DNA of 64,000 nt from contig JAJFIR010000014.1 of NCBI GenBank assembly GCA_021774795.1, positions 310,001 through 374,000 of the forward strand, in the 5' to 3' direction. The notes beneath the pieces were generated by a model that did not search any database, had not been told where the DNA came from, and saw nothing but the letters and a program-made list of their open reading frames with translations. The first letter of the stretch is position 1. Every line of letters starts with the position of its first letter. This document shows, piece after piece, positions 19,414 through 30,063 of this stretch. The position numbers were made by a program, and so were the translations under genes. The stretch comes from Emcibacteraceae bacterium (GTDB lineage: Bacteria; Pseudomonadota; Alphaproteobacteria; Sphingomonadales; Emcibacteraceae).

Positions 19414-20928
19414 CTATTCATCCAGTATAAATTCACGCATTTCATCTGCCATTTTTTCAAGTGACGGTCCGTGAATATAAATCATGTGGCCAACTTCGAA
19501 ATAGCTCATCTTAATGCGACTTTTATCGAATCCATAATTATTAAATGTCATTTCTGTGCCGTGAAAAGGTGTCGCCATATCGTAATATCCGTTTGTGACA
19601 TATATGCGCAAATCTTTATTCTCCTGAAGTCCCTGTGCCAACGCAGGTGCTACATTAGTGCTATTTCTATTGCCACCCCAATTCCAACGACCAATTCCGC
19701 CTAGAATATTATATTCACGTCTTATGCCGCTAACCCCCAAATCATTAGACATATAATGCATTAGTCCGGCAGTATAAGCCGCGTCGATACCCGCCGAAGA
19801 CGGGTCGTAAGAGTAGGTTTGATTATTGGCTTCCCGTTCATTAATGATAAACCTGCCATCCAAACGGCCGACAGCTTTACGGTCATTACGCATTAATTCA
19901 CTGCGGTAGCGGGATGCTGTTACCTTTAAATCTGCATTATCGATATATTGTTTATCAAGGCCGGTATAAGCGTGGAGTTTATCAATAATTGCGGCCCGGT
20001 CCGCAGCAAGAAGCGCAGACCCTTTAAGCAAGGCAGGCGCATATTCATCAATAGTGAATGCCCTGACTTCCGCTAAGAAATCCTCTATAGATCTGGATTT
20101 TTCAGGAAGTTTATCATGATACCATGATATGGCGGCCATCGTCGGTAAATAGCTGAGATATCCTTTAATATGAGAATTATCAGTTTTTTCCATATTGAAG
20201 TCGAGTATGGATGAAATAAGGATCACACCGTTAAAGGCCACATCCGTCCAGCCGCCTTCAAGTTCACCAATTAATGCCGCGGCACGTGTAGTGCCGTAAC
20301 TTTCACCAGCCAGGTATTTTGGCGACTGCCAGCGGTTATTTTCGGTAAGCCAGCGGTAAATAAAATTACCTATCGATCTTGCGTCCTGTTTAACACCCCA
20401 TACATCTTTACCGTCGGATTTACCCAAAGTACGCGAATAACCAACGCCAATTGGATCAATAATTACCATATCGGTAACATCAAGCAAACTAAGTGGATTA
20501 TCATCGATTTGAAACGGTGCTGCCCCGTCATCAACTGCATCATCGGATAAAACAACACGTTTTGGTCCAAATACACCCATATGGAGCCATACTGACGATG
20601 AACCGGGGCCACCATTAAAAATAAACATAACAGGCCGGTTCTCACCAGCATCACCATCGGTCCTTATATAGGAAACATTCCACATTAATCCTGTTATTTC
20701 ATCATTATCATTACGCATTAACATTTCGCTGGCGGTCGCCGTATATGAAATATTCTGGTCATTGATGCGGGCTTTATGTTCCGTCAGGAATTTTGCCGGT
20801 TCATCAGGCGTTGGCATATTGCTCACTTGCCGTTCTTCTCTGCCTTCTCGATCCTGTCGAGCGGCAGCAGGGTATATGATCGCAAAACTAACTGTAGCAA
20901 AAAGTAAAATCTTAAATATCAAATTCAT
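19414..20928 (-). CDS. S10-family serine carboxypeptidase
   Basis: 'NGGPGSSSVWLHMGVFGP', 'YLAGESYGTTRAAAL' (nucleophile), C-terminal 'VGHMIYIHG' (His). Confidence 0.9.
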   Translation of the reverse strand: MNLIFKILLFATVSFAIIYPAAARQDREGREERQVSNMPTPDEPAKFLTEHKARINDQNISYTATASEMLMRNDNDEITGLMWNVSYIRTDGDAGENRPVMFIFNGGPGSSSVWLHMGVFGPKRVVLSDDAVDDGAAPFQIDDNPLSLLDVTDMVIIDPIGVGYSRTLGKSDGKDVWGVKQDARSIGNFIYRWLTENNRWQSPKYLAGESYGTTRAAALIGELEGGWTDVAFNGVILISSILDFNMEKTDNSHIKGYLSYLPTMAAISWYHDKLPEKSRSIEDFLAEVRAFTIDEYAPALLKGSALLAADRAAIIDKLHAYTGLDKQYIDNADLKVTASRYRSELMRNDRKAVGRLDGRFIINEREANNQTYSYDPSSAGIDAAYTAGLMHYMSNDLGVSGIRREYNILGGIGRWNWGGNRNSTNVAPALAQGLQENKDLRIYVTNGYYDMATPFHGTEMTFNNYGFDKSRIKMSYFEVGHMIYIHGPSLEKMADEMREFILDE

Positions 20929-20957
20929 GTGATTATTCCCTATTCTTATAAATTTAT

Positions 20958-21491
20958 TTAGTCAGGCAGACTGCTGTCACCAGGGCCTAACGCGCGTTGC
21001 ATCAGTACACTATCAACCCAGCGTCCCAATTTAAACCCGGTGCTGGTAAAAAGGCCTGCTCTATGAAAACCAAATTTCGTATGAAGGCCTATTGAGCCAT
21101 AATTATCACTGTCACCGATCACAGCAATCATCTGACGCCAAGGTCCGTTGCTACATCCGTCCAACAATTTTTGTAGAAGAAGGCTCCCGACCCCCATCCT
21201 GTGGTAATTTTTTGCAATAAATACCGAATTTTCAATGGTGTATCTATATCCCGATCTCTCGCCCCTATATTTAACGGCATAACTATAACCGATAACTTGC
21301 CCATCAATTTCAGCAACCAAGTGCGGCAAACCTAGTTTAAGAACTTCCTCTCGTTTCTTCATATGAGAAGAAAAAGGACGAGGCGTTTCATCAAATGTGG
21401 CTAGGCCATGATGGACTTCGTATTCGTAGATAGATTTTATCGCTGCGACATTGGCTTCGGTCGAATTTCGAATTAAAATATTATCAGCCAT
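20958..21491 (-). CDS. GNAT N-acetyltransferase (phosphinothricin acetyltransferase-like)
   Basis: 'NSVFIAKNYHRMGVGSLLLQKLLDGC', 'HTKFGFHRAGLFTSTGFKLGRWVD'. Confidence 0.85.
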   Translation of the reverse strand: MADNILIRNSTEANVAAIKSIYEYEVHHGLATFDETPRPFSSHMKKREEVLKLGLPHLVAEIDGQVIGYSYAVKYRGERSGYRYTIENSVFIAKNYHRMGVGSLLLQKLLDGCSNGPWRQMIAVIGDSDNYGSIGLHTKFGFHRAGLFTSTGFKLGRWVDSVLMQRALGPGDSSLPD

Positions 21492-21503
21492 ATTATAATA
21501 CCC

Positions 21504-22652
21504 TCAAGATGACATTATTTTACCCTTTACCCAAACTTTCTCAACGTCAAATTCTTCATTTAAATGTATAATATTTGCATAGGCCCCCGGTTTCAAGTGA
21601 CCTAACTTTTCATCCGCGCCTATTGCTTGTGCAGGATAAAGCGACGCCATCCTAATGGCTTCTTCCATACTAACAAGTTCGGACATATTTTTAACCGCTG
21701 TGATCATATCAAGATCTGCCCCCGCCAATCCACCACTTTCTAACCTTAATTGACCATTTTCGCGTAATATAAGACGGCCATTAAGTTCGAATGATTTGAT
21801 ATCAGTTCCAATCGTCGCCATCGCATCTGTTACCAAAAATATCTTGCCTTGTTTTTTTGCTTTTAATGCTATCGAAATAGCCATTGGATCAACATGGATA
21901 AAGTCAGCTATCAGGCCCGCATACATTTTCTCAGATTGTAATGCTGCGCCCGCCACTCCGGGGTCGCGATGATCAAAGCCGCTCATTCCATTAAATAAAT
22001 GTGTAACACATCTCGCACCCGCTTTTTCAGCAAGTTGTGCCTGCTTACAGCTGGCATTAGTATGGCCAAGACTTACAACGATCCCCGCGTCTTTTAATGT
22101 GGCAATTTGTTCATTTGTCACACCTTCTGGTGCAACCGTACTCATGAGATAAGGTAACTTGCGCTTCGCGTTAATCAGTTCTTCACGGTCATTTTCCGCC
22201 ATTTCGCGCACCAAACTTTCTTTGTGTGCGCCTCTTTTCGCGATTGAAAGATGCGGACCTTCAAGATGCAACCCAATCACACCGGGTACATTTTTTTCTA
22301 TTGCTTCAATGCCTGCTTTCAATGCAGAAGCGGTGATTTCGGGAGTGTCGGTGATTAATGTCGGCAATAACGAGGTAGTGCCAAATTTTATGTGTGCTTC
22401 ACATATGGTTTTTAGGGCTTCTGCATTTGTATTATCATTAAATAATATCCCGCCCCCGCCATTTACCTGTAAATCGATAAAACCGGGACACAGCAACCCG
22501 CCGGATAATTCAATAGTTTCATATCGGTCCGGAATTTCATCTTCTTCGACAATTTCAACGACGGTATCCCCATTAACAAGTAACGCCGAATTTTTATGAT
22601 CCTTATAACCATCGAATATAGTCTTACATTTTATGGCAAGCAGCTGCATCAT
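21504..22652 (-). CDS. nagA: N-acetylglucosamine-6-phosphate deacetylase
   Basis: 'CPGFIDLQVNGGGG', 'GLHLEGPHLS', 'GHTNASCKQAQ', 'HLFNGMSGFDHRDPG', 'VTDAM'. Confidence 0.92.
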   Translation of the reverse strand: MMQLLAIKCKTIFDGYKDHKNSALLVNGDTVVEIVEEDEIPDRYETIELSGGLLCPGFIDLQVNGGGGILFNDNTNAEALKTICEAHIKFGTTSLLPTLITDTPEITASALKAGIEAIEKNVPGVIGLHLEGPHLSIAKRGAHKESLVREMAENDREELINAKRKLPYLMSTVAPEGVTNEQIATLKDAGIVVSLGHTNASCKQAQLAEKAGARCVTHLFNGMSGFDHRDPGVAGAALQSEKMYAGLIADFIHVDPMAISIALKAKKQGKIFLVTDAMATIGTDIKSFELNGRLILRENGQLRLESGGLAGADLDMITAVKNMSELVSMEEAIRMASLYPAQAIGADEKLGHLKPGAYANIIHLNEEFDVEKVWVKGKIMSS

Positions 22653-23701
22653 ACCGTTTCCGTTACTTTTTTAAGATGCGGCGGTTCGTCTGGATTAAGT
22701 CCTTTTAGCCTCGCCAGTTTTTCAATAAAATTATAGTAACATAGTATGAGTAATAGCGGATCCGTAAGTGCATGTCCTGACGCCACAAAAGGTAACTGTT
22801 GATCGGATTTGGTTTTATCAGATGTTATAAACAAATCTGCGCCCTGTTCCGACAAACTATCCGCGACTTTCAAAAGGGATATTTCCGACGCGTCACGCGA
22901 TGCAAGCGCAAGAACAGGAAAACCAACGTCAACAATTGATTTAGGTCCGTGCATTACTTCCGCAGAACTATAAGCCTGCGCATGAATTTGACAGGTTTCT
23001 TTAAATTTTAATGCTGCTTCATTGGCTATCGCCATGGCCGGTCCACGGCCCAAAATAAACAGCGATTCCTTATTCTTCATATGATTGCAAAATATACCCC
23101 AATCACAGTCAATTGCTTTCTTGGCTTGATCAGGCAACTTTCTAATGGCGTCCAGAAGCTTTTGATCATTTTGCCAGTGGGCAATTAACAAAAGTCCTGC
23201 GACAATTGATGTTACAAATGTTTTTGTTGCGGCCACACTTTTTTCAAGGCCTGCCTGAATATCGATTGTATGCGCGCTTACACTGGAAAGCGGAGATTTA
23301 GATACATTTGTAATGGCTATTGTCAGCGCACCGCCCTCCCCCGCTGCTTCTGTCATCTGAACGATGTCAGGGCTTTTTCCCGACTGTGAAATGGAAATAG
23401 ACGCAGCGTTTTTAAGCCGAAGCGTAGCACCATAAATAGAAGCAATTGAAGGTCCCATTGAAGCCACCGGAATACCTGTCAAAAGTTCAATAGCATATTT
23501 TAAATAGGCGGCCGCGTGATCGGAAGACCCCCGGGCGACAGTAGTTATGATTACCGGGTCAACAGAACGCAGTTCGTTAGCAGCTCCAATAATAACCGTT
23601 TCAGAATCTTCTATTAATCGATTGATTGAAATAGGAATTTCTCGAACTTCCGCAAACATCTTAGTGGTTCTAGTAGACGTGGGATCGCTCCTTATATTCA
23701 A
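22649..23701 (-). CDS. SIS-domain glucosamine-6-phosphate deaminase-type protein (NagB-II-like)
   Basis: 'RGSSDHAAAYLKYAIEL', 'SISQSGKSPDIVQ', 'LGRGPAMAIANEAALKFKETCQIHAQAYSSAEVMHGP'; translationally coupled to nagA. Confidence 0.88.
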   Translation of the reverse strand: MNIRSDPTSTRTTKMFAEVREIPISINRLIEDSETVIIGAANELRSVDPVIITTVARGSSDHAAAYLKYAIELLTGIPVASMGPSIASIYGATLRLKNAASISISQSGKSPDIVQMTEAAGEGGALTIAITNVSKSPLSSVSAHTIDIQAGLEKSVAATKTFVTSIVAGLLLIAHWQNDQKLLDAIRKLPDQAKKAIDCDWGIFCNHMKNKESLFILGRGPAMAIANEAALKFKETCQIHAQAYSSAEVMHGPKSIVDVGFPVLALASRDASEISLLKVADSLSEQGADLFITSDKTKSDQQLPFVASGHALTDPLLLILCYYNFIEKLARLKGLNPDEPPHLKKVTETV

Positions 23702-23870
23702 TTTAACTCATGTATATTTTGATTTATACAATAATCAATATCCTAAAATGGCATATATAGGAATATCTTTCCCTACAATTCTTTCCTCAATTTACATTCT
23801 CTTCTTTTTATTCTCGTTCCAGTTAATTTTAGCCAGAAAATTTGCTAACAGAGACCGCTTGTGTGCGTGA

Positions 23871-25004
23871 TTAATCCAATGTTTCCTGATACCGAACCAT
23901 GGCAGCTATACCAACGACCAGCATTATGAGAAGCAGTGGCCAAAAGGAAGACATTAAGTCCATAGCACCCGCTCCCTTAAGCATAATTCCGCGCATCAGC
24001 CGCATAAAATGTGTTGCCGGCAATGCTTCGCCTATATACTGCGCCCATCGCGGCATACCCAGGAATGGGAATAGAAAACCTGACAAAAGGATCTGAGGCA
24101 TGAGAAGGAAAAAGGTCATCTGCAATGCTTGCATCTGCGTCTGTGCGATGGAAGAAAACAAAAATCCAATCATTAGATTTACGATGATATAAAGAGTAAC
24201 CGCCCAAAAGAGCAAGGATAATGATCCCACAATTGGGATATCAAATGCAAATTCAGCGGCGAGCATCACAACAACGGTTTGCACATACCCGATTATCACA
24301 TACGGTGCTATTTTCCCGACCATCATTTCCATCGGGCGGATCGGCATGGCCAGCAAATTTTCCATCGTTCCTCGTTCTTTTTCCCGGGTTATTGCAACTG
24401 CCGTGATCATCGTCATTGTCATCGCGATAATGATGCCCAAAAGCCCCGGAATTATATTATATTGAGTAATGCCCGCCGGGTTATATCGCTTGTGTAGCAC
24501 AACATCCACGGGAAGCGGTTTAGCCGATATATTTGAAAGTGCCCCTGACAAATCACGTTGCAAACCAGACCTTACGATTTCATTCATTGAATTAACTGCG
24601 CCAGACGTCGCCGACGGATCAGTAGCATCCGCGACAACAAGGATTTGTGGATTTTCTTCGCGCACCAGATCACGGGCAAAATTTTCTGGAATTATGAATA
24701 TGAAATTTATCTTACCTTCACGCATTAAAGTTTCCGCATCTTCTTCGTGCGTTGGTCGGTAGGCAATATCCATAAAGGTGGAGTTCTCCGCAGCCGCAAT
24801 GACGGAACGGGAAAATGTTGAATGGTCGCGGTCAATAAGGGCAGTAGGAAGATGCCGCGGGTCTGAGTTAATGGCAAAACCGAACATCACCAACTGCATG
24901 ATCGGGATACCGATCATCATCGCAAACGTCATACGGTCGCGTCTCATTTGAACAAATTCTTTGAGCAGTACTGCTTTAATTCTGGCGAACGAAATCATGC
25001 TCAT
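23871..25004 (-). CDS. ABC-2 type transporter permease
   Basis: 377 aa; 'KEFVQMRRDRMTFAMMIGIPIMQLVMFGFAIN', 'TREKERGTMENLLAMPIRPMEMMVGKI'. Confidence 0.92.
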   Translation of the reverse strand: MSMISFARIKAVLLKEFVQMRRDRMTFAMMIGIPIMQLVMFGFAINSDPRHLPTALIDRDHSTFSRSVIAAAENSTFMDIAYRPTHEEDAETLMREGKINFIFIIPENFARDLVREENPQILVVADATDPSATSGAVNSMNEIVRSGLQRDLSGALSNISAKPLPVDVVLHKRYNPAGITQYNIIPGLLGIIIAMTMTMITAVAITREKERGTMENLLAMPIRPMEMMVGKIAPYVIIGYVQTVVVMLAAEFAFDIPIVGSLSLLFWAVTLYIIVNLMIGFLFSSIAQTQMQALQMTFFLLMPQILLSGFLFPFLGMPRWAQYIGEALPATHFMRLMRGIMLKGAGAMDLMSSFWPLLLIMLVVGIAAMVRYQETLD

Positions 25005-25930
25005 TGGAAATTATCCTCCGTACTACTCATTAAATGAATAAACACCTCTTCTAAACCTGGTTTTCGTTCACTCCATGATAAATTATCCCACTCGAAAAAC
25101 GGTGATACCGCTGCCCGCAGGGCCCCTTTATCGAGACCACTGATATGAAGTGCAGTTCCAAAACGCGCCACATGTTCAATACCCGGAACACCTTCAAGGT
25201 CTTTAGTTAATTGGGATAACCCCTTCCCTTCTACGCGCCAAGTATGCAACCCAACACGGTCCACTAATTCACCAGAAGGCGCATCGATGAGTTTTTTTCC
25301 GTATGCAATATAAGCGATATAATCACACTGTACGGCCTCATCCATATAATGGGTTGAAACTAAAATTGTGACGCCATTATCTGCAAGCTCATGAATGGTG
25401 TCCCAGAACTCGCGTCTTGCCTTTGGGTCAACTCCCGCCGTGGGTTCATCCAAAAGCAATAGATCTGGATCGTGAAGCATGCAGGATGCCAAAGCCAACC
25501 GCTGCTTCCATCCACCGGAAAGTGAGCCAGCCAATTGGTGTGAACGACCGCTGAGACCCAAACCATCAAGTGCCTCATCTACGCGATTCTTTCGGTCATC
25601 AACTTCATACATACGAGCAACAAATTCGAGGTTTTCACGGATCGTCAAATCTTCCCATAGGGAAAATTTTTGCGTCATATAGCCAACTTTAGTTTTAATT
25701 TTTTCAGATTCGTTTATGACATCCCATCCCAGACAAGTACCTGAGCCCGCATTTGGCGTTAAGAGACCACATACCATTCGGATAGTGGTGGTTTTACCGG
25801 ATCCGTTCGGTCCCAGAAACCCGTAAACTGCTCCCCTAGGAACTTTCAGATCAAAATCATCAACAACTTTTTTGTCACCATATATTTTGGTAAGCCCTTT
25901 TACGTCGATAACAGTTTCCACTTCAATCAT
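25001..25930 (-). CDS. ABC transporter ATP-binding protein
   Basis: 'GFLGPNGSGKTTTIRM' Walker A, 'LSGGWKQRLALA' signature, 'LLLLDEPTAGVDP' Walker B. Confidence 0.95.
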   Translation of the reverse strand: MIEVETVIDVKGLTKIYGDKKVVDDFDLKVPRGAVYGFLGPNGSGKTTTIRMVCGLLTPNAGSGTCLGWDVINESEKIKTKVGYMTQKFSLWEDLTIRENLEFVARMYEVDDRKNRVDEALDGLGLSGRSHQLAGSLSGGWKQRLALASCMLHDPDLLLLDEPTAGVDPKARREFWDTIHELADNGVTILVSTHYMDEAVQCDYIAYIAYGKKLIDAPSGELVDRVGLHTWRVEGKGLSQLTKDLEGVPGIEHVARFGTALHISGLDKGALRAAVSPFFEWDNLSWSERKPGLEEVFIHLMSSTEDNFQ

Positions 25931-26868
25931 TGTAAAACCACGTCTACTGGCTGACCGTTAAGGAAATTCTCCGGATCGTCAGGTCTCGCCTCAACTAGAT
26001 AAACAAGTTTTGTTCTGTCTTTTTCAGAAAAAATAACAGGCGGCGTAAATTCAGCCTGATCAGAAATAAAAACAATCTCACCCATCAATCCGGACGCGCA
26101 ATTATCACAATTAAGATTTACACGGCCACCATGTTGGACTTGAGAAAGCATTAATTCTGGCACGAAGAAGCGTATTCTTGTTTGATCAGGAGGTAGCAAG
26201 CCAAGCACTGGTTGCGACGGCCCTGCTATTTCACCGACGCGACGATATATAACTTCGATACGACCTGATGTTGGTGCTATTATACTGCGGTCTCTTAGCT
26301 CGGTTTCAGCGCGGACAATGGCTGATTTTCGTGCCTCCACCTCACGCATTGCCGCCTCAATCACATCGGACCGCGCCGGCAGTTGAATAATTTCCAATCT
26401 TGACTGGGCTTCTGTTACGCGCGCACGCGTGCCATCCAACGTCGCTCTGTCCTGATCAAGGCGTGCCGTGGATAAAACACCACGGTCTACCAAGTTCTTC
26501 GTTCGCGAATATGTTTGTTCTGCAAGTTTAAAGGCAGCTTCCGCTTCCCTTAATGTTTCTTCAGCAGCCCTGATCTCTTCTGGTCGCCCTCCTTTTTGAA
26601 GGTTTAAAAGCTGCGCTTGTGCCGCCGCTTCACCGGCGATAGCCTCATCAAGTTGCGCTTGTGCTCGCTCGCTATCCACGGCAAATAACGCAGCGCCAGC
26701 TTGCACCTGATTTCCCTCTGTAACATTTAACGTTGTTAAAATGCCCGCAGAACGCGGAGCAAGGTTTAATTGCCGACCCTCCGCATATCCTTGAAGTTTG
26801 CCATTCTGCGTATCTTCGCCGCAGGAGGACAAAAGAACCAGTATACATAGAGCAATTATGTTTCGCAT
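25927..26868 (-). CDS. HlyD-family periplasmic adaptor lipoprotein
   Basis: Lipobox 'LLSSCGED'; 'LQGYAEGRQLNLAPRSAGILTTLNVTEGNQVQAGAALFAVD' plus coiled coil. Confidence 0.9.
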   Translation of the reverse strand: MRNIIALCILVLLSSCGEDTQNGKLQGYAEGRQLNLAPRSAGILTTLNVTEGNQVQAGAALFAVDSERAQAQLDEAIAGEAAAQAQLLNLQKGGRPEEIRAAEETLREAEAAFKLAEQTYSRTKNLVDRGVLSTARLDQDRATLDGTRARVTEAQSRLEIIQLPARSDVIEAAMREVEARKSAIVRAETELRDRSIIAPTSGRIEVIYRRVGEIAGPSQPVLGLLPPDQTRIRFFVPELMLSQVQHGGRVNLNCDNCASGLMGEIVFISDQAEFTPPVIFSEKDRTKLVYLVEARPDDPENFLNGQPVDVVLQ

Positions 26869-26871
26869 AAT

Positions 26872-27534
26872 TTAAGCCTCCTTTGGCACAACAATGCCAT
26901 TTAAAAATATATTAATGTGGGCGCGAATAAATTCTTCGTGCGGTAGCTTTTTCTCATTTGTGCGGACAAAGATATTATTCCAGATAATCTGCATAAAAAC
27001 CGCTCCGATTAAAGTACGTATCGCAAATTCAGTATTTTCTTTCCTAAATTCTCCTTGCTTTATACCGAATTCGATCACGATTTTAAGAGCTTTCATGGCC
27101 CTCTCGATCACTTCTTCACGGTAAAAAGCTGCTAACTCGGGAAAATTTCCTGCCTCTCCAATGATTAAAGGAGGAATAGCCCCGATTTTATCATCAGACA
27201 ATCTGCCTGCCATCATCATTAACATGTTTGTCAATAATTCCGCCGCAGAAGTATTATGTTCACCAATGTGGTCCGCGATGTCACCCATATTTTGTGCTAT
27301 AGGGGTAACAGAACGTCCAACCAATGCCTTCAGCATATCTTCTTTACTATCAAAATAGAGATAAACGGTTCCTTTTGATAAACCGGCATGCTTGGCAATA
27401 TCTTCAATGCGGGCACCAGCAAAACCACGTGAACAAAACTCAATTAAGGCCCCATCCAATATTTCGTTCGGGCGTTTTTTAGGCTCTCTTCGCCATTTTG
27501 GAGATTCATTTCTGTTTTCTTCTAAATTTTGCAA
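26872..27534 (-). CDS. TetR-family transcriptional regulator
   Basis: 'RGFAGARIEDIAKHAGLSKGTVYLYFDSKEDMLKALV'. Confidence 0.93.
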   Translation of the reverse strand: MQNLEENRNESPKWRREPKKRPNEILDGALIEFCSRGFAGARIEDIAKHAGLSKGTVYLYFDSKEDMLKALVGRSVTPIAQNMGDIADHIGEHNTSAAELLTNMLMMMAGRLSDDKIGAIPPLIIGEAGNFPELAAFYREEVIERAMKALKIVIEFGIKQGEFRKENTEFAIRTLIGAVFMQIIWNNIFVRTNEKKLPHEEFIRAHINIFLNGIVVPKEA

Positions 27535-27660
27535 ATCATATCCTGCGATCTAATCATTATTAATAAATAACCAGTCATTTATTAATTTGCAAGAAAAACA
27601 GTTTAAGAGATACTTTTTTATGTATTATATATTTATTTCTGATCGGCACGGAGAAATCGC

Positions 27661-28104
27661 ATGAACACAGAAACTATATTTTTCTACGGTCTATTTATGG
27701 ACCCCGACCTGCTTATAGGAGAAGGTTACTCCCCTTCCTCAATCAACATCGCAAAACTAGAAAAATTTAATTTTCATTTGGGCGAAAGAGCAACATTAAA
27801 ACCCGACGAATCGGAATCCGTATGGGGAACTGTTATGGACTTGAAGACAGATGAACTGCGCGAACTTTATTCAGCACCGTCTGTTTCTGATTACATGGCC
27901 GTTGATGTGACTTGTATATTAGAAGACCAAACTGAGGTATCTTCGAAGGTATATGTGTTACCCTATGATTACCCGCTCACATTTCCAACAGATACAGGTT
28001 ACGCCCGGAAATTATATGATATTAGCACCAAACTCTCACTTCATAATGATTACTGTCTTAAAATTAAAAAATTAATCGAGAAAATAGAGAAAGGCGGTGA
28101 ATAA
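27661..28104 (+). CDS. Gamma-glutamylcyclotransferase (AIG2)-like protein
   Basis: 'IFFYGLFMDPDLL', 'SVWGTVMDLKTDELRELYSAPSVSDYMAVDVTC'. Confidence 0.65.
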   Translation: MNTETIFFYGLFMDPDLLIGEGYSPSSINIAKLEKFNFHLGERATLKPDESESVWGTVMDLKTDELRELYSAPSVSDYMAVDVTCILEDQTEVSSKVYVLPYDYPLTFPTDTGYARKLYDISTKLSLHNDYCLKIKKLIEKIEKGGE

Positions 28105-28119
28105 GAAATATAAATTTAT

Positions 28120-28527
28120 TTAACTATTTTCTTTATCAAACACTTCATCTGTCGGTATCTGTAACCCGTTAGCAATATGATTTGTTTTGGCGGCTAGAGC
28201 AACAATTTTTATAATTTCAGCATGTTGACCATCAGTAAGTCCTTTTGCTCTCGCAGCAGCAGTATGGGAATGCACGCAATAAGCACATGAATTTGCAATG
28301 GAGACAGCGATATAAAGCATTTCTTTTGTCAGTGGATCGATTTCGGATGGCATTGCCATCACCCTTTTTACTTCGGCCCATGTTCTTTCAAGTAGGTCTT
28401 CATCAAAGGCGATATAATACCACATATTATTGACAAAATCTGAATTCCGTGTTTTTCGAATATCATCGAATACTGCCTTAACCCTTTCATTTTCTTCGAT
28501 ACTTTCTTCAGGCTTGTAAGTTGACAT
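28120..28527 (-). CDS. Carboxymuconolactone decarboxylase/AhpD-like protein
   Basis: 'TKEMLYIAVSIANSCAYCVHSHTAAARAKGL' CxxC-H motif. Confidence 0.88.
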   Translation of the reverse strand: MSTYKPEESIEENERVKAVFDDIRKTRNSDFVNNMWYYIAFDEDLLERTWAEVKRVMAMPSEIDPLTKEMLYIAVSIANSCAYCVHSHTAAARAKGLTDGQHAEIIKIVALAAKTNHIANGLQIPTDEVFDKENS

Positions 28528-28640
28528 CGTTTTTCCTCATTCTATAAAATCACTTGTTCAACGTTCATTGTGACCTAATAAAACTGATTGTTCAAGACAA
28601 CATTAATAGTGATTTGCAATTTATTACCGGAAATAACGAC

Positions 28641-28669
28641 CTGTCATAAAACCGTAACAATTCTGTCAT
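28641..28669 (+). promoter_or_regulatory. Pho box array, three half-sites with exact 11-bp periodicity
   Basis: CTGTCAT(28641)-aaaa-CCGTAAC(28652)-aatt-CTGTCAT(28663), upstream of the OprP-like porin. Confidence 0.85.
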
Positions 28670-28764
28670 TTTTCCTTAATGAAAACTGAGTAAAAGCTTA
28701 ACAGAACATAAAACCTAACAACTGAAACTAATACGATAATAACATAGATAAATAAGGAAATCTA

Positions 28765-29967
28765 ATGTCTACACCCAAATCAATTCTTGCTTTTTTCGGT
28801 ACAACCGCAATTACAACTGCATTAATTGCTTCATCTTCTTTTGCCCAAGATCAAGACTTAAAAGTTACCTGGAAAGGGGCACCTGAACTTTCAAGCGCGG
28901 ATGGTAACTTTAAAGTGAAACTTCGTGGCCGCGTCTTCACAGATTGGGCGACAATTTCAGATAATAGCGGAAAAGAAGTCGACGCCACTGAACTTCGTAC
29001 GGCACGTCTCGGAATCGAAGGCGTGGTTATGAAAGACATTAAATATAAATTTGAAATCGATTTTGCCGGAAATGAAACCAACATTACCGATGCAAATTTT
29101 GAATGGGCACTAAAGCCCGTCTCGGTTGTAGTGGGGCAGTTTAAAACGCCTACGTCATTGGAAGAGCAAACATCAGGTCGCTTCACGACATTCCTGGAGC
29201 GTGGCAGCTTCACAGATGCATTTGGTTTTAGTCGCCAGATCGGTATCGCAGCAAACTACTCACAAAATAATATCACGTTTAAAGCCGGCGTATTCCAAGG
29301 AAATGCTAATGGCGGAGCCGGAAAAGACCAAGGGCGAGTATTCGCTGCTCGAGCAACCTTTACTCCCCAAATTGGAAATGGTGACGGCTTTATCCATATC
29401 GGTGTATCAGCATTTCGCCGCGAAAACGACGACGGTGTCCTGACAAGAAGCTATAGCCAGAGGCCACATAGCCATCTTTCAAAAATTAAATATGTTTCAA
29501 CCGGCAGCTTTGCAGCAGAATCTGATACGTTCTTTGGTGCTGAACTGGCTGGCGTCATGGGACCACTTTCCATTCAAGCTGAATGGGGATGGATGAAATC
29601 AAACGCCCTAGTCGGAGGGATGGACGCTAAATTCAACGGCGGATACGTAGATATCAGTTACATCTTGACCGGCGAAAGTCGTGGGTACAAAAATGGTGCT
29701 TTTGACCGCATCAAAGTTAGCAAACCCGTTTATCAAGGTGGTTCAGGAGCATGGCAGATTGCCGCGCGATACGACATCATCGACCTTACCGATACAACTG
29801 CCTCTGTGTTCGGCGGCAAGCAAACGTCTTATATAGTCGGGATAAATTGGCTTTTGAATAACTATTCCCGCGTCATGGCCAACTATTCAAAATCTGATAT
29901 TGATGGTGGTGTAAACGATGGTGAAAGTATTGACGCCATTGGTTTAAGGTTCCAGGTTGACTGGTAG
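28765..29967 (+). CDS. Phosphate-selective porin (OprO/OprP-like)
   Basis: Signal peptide; 'LRTARLGIEGVVMKDIKYKFEIDF', 'VVGQFKTPTSLEEQTSGRFTTFLERGSFTDAF'. Confidence 0.88.
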   Translation: MSTPKSILAFFGTTAITTALIASSSFAQDQDLKVTWKGAPELSSADGNFKVKLRGRVFTDWATISDNSGKEVDATELRTARLGIEGVVMKDIKYKFEIDFAGNETNITDANFEWALKPVSVVVGQFKTPTSLEEQTSGRFTTFLERGSFTDAFGFSRQIGIAANYSQNNITFKAGVFQGNANGGAGKDQGRVFAARATFTPQIGNGDGFIHIGVSAFRRENDDGVLTRSYSQRPHSHLSKIKYVSTGSFAAESDTFFGAELAGVMGPLSIQAEWGWMKSNALVGGMDAKFNGGYVDISYILTGESRGYKNGAFDRIKVSKPVYQGGSGAWQIAARYDIIDLTDTTASVFGGKQTSYIVGINWLLNNYSRVMANYSKSDIDGGVNDGESIDAIGLRFQVDW

Positions 29968-30004
29968 TCATATTTAGTTAAGAACCGCATATTTTTGGAT
30001 AAAA

Positions 30005-30028
30005 GGCAGGGCTCAAGCCCTGCCTTTT
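30005..30028 (+). terminator. Rho-independent terminator after the porin gene
   Basis: ggcagggc-tcaa-gccctgcc-tttt perfect hairpin and T-run. Confidence 0.85.
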
Positions 30029-30063
30029 ATTATTTTATTCAAACACTTAATATTGGGTGATGA

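Noticed and set aside
22159-22599. 146-aa plus-strand ORF opposite nagA
   Set aside because: Ser/Pro-rich antisense shadow of a strongly supported gene.
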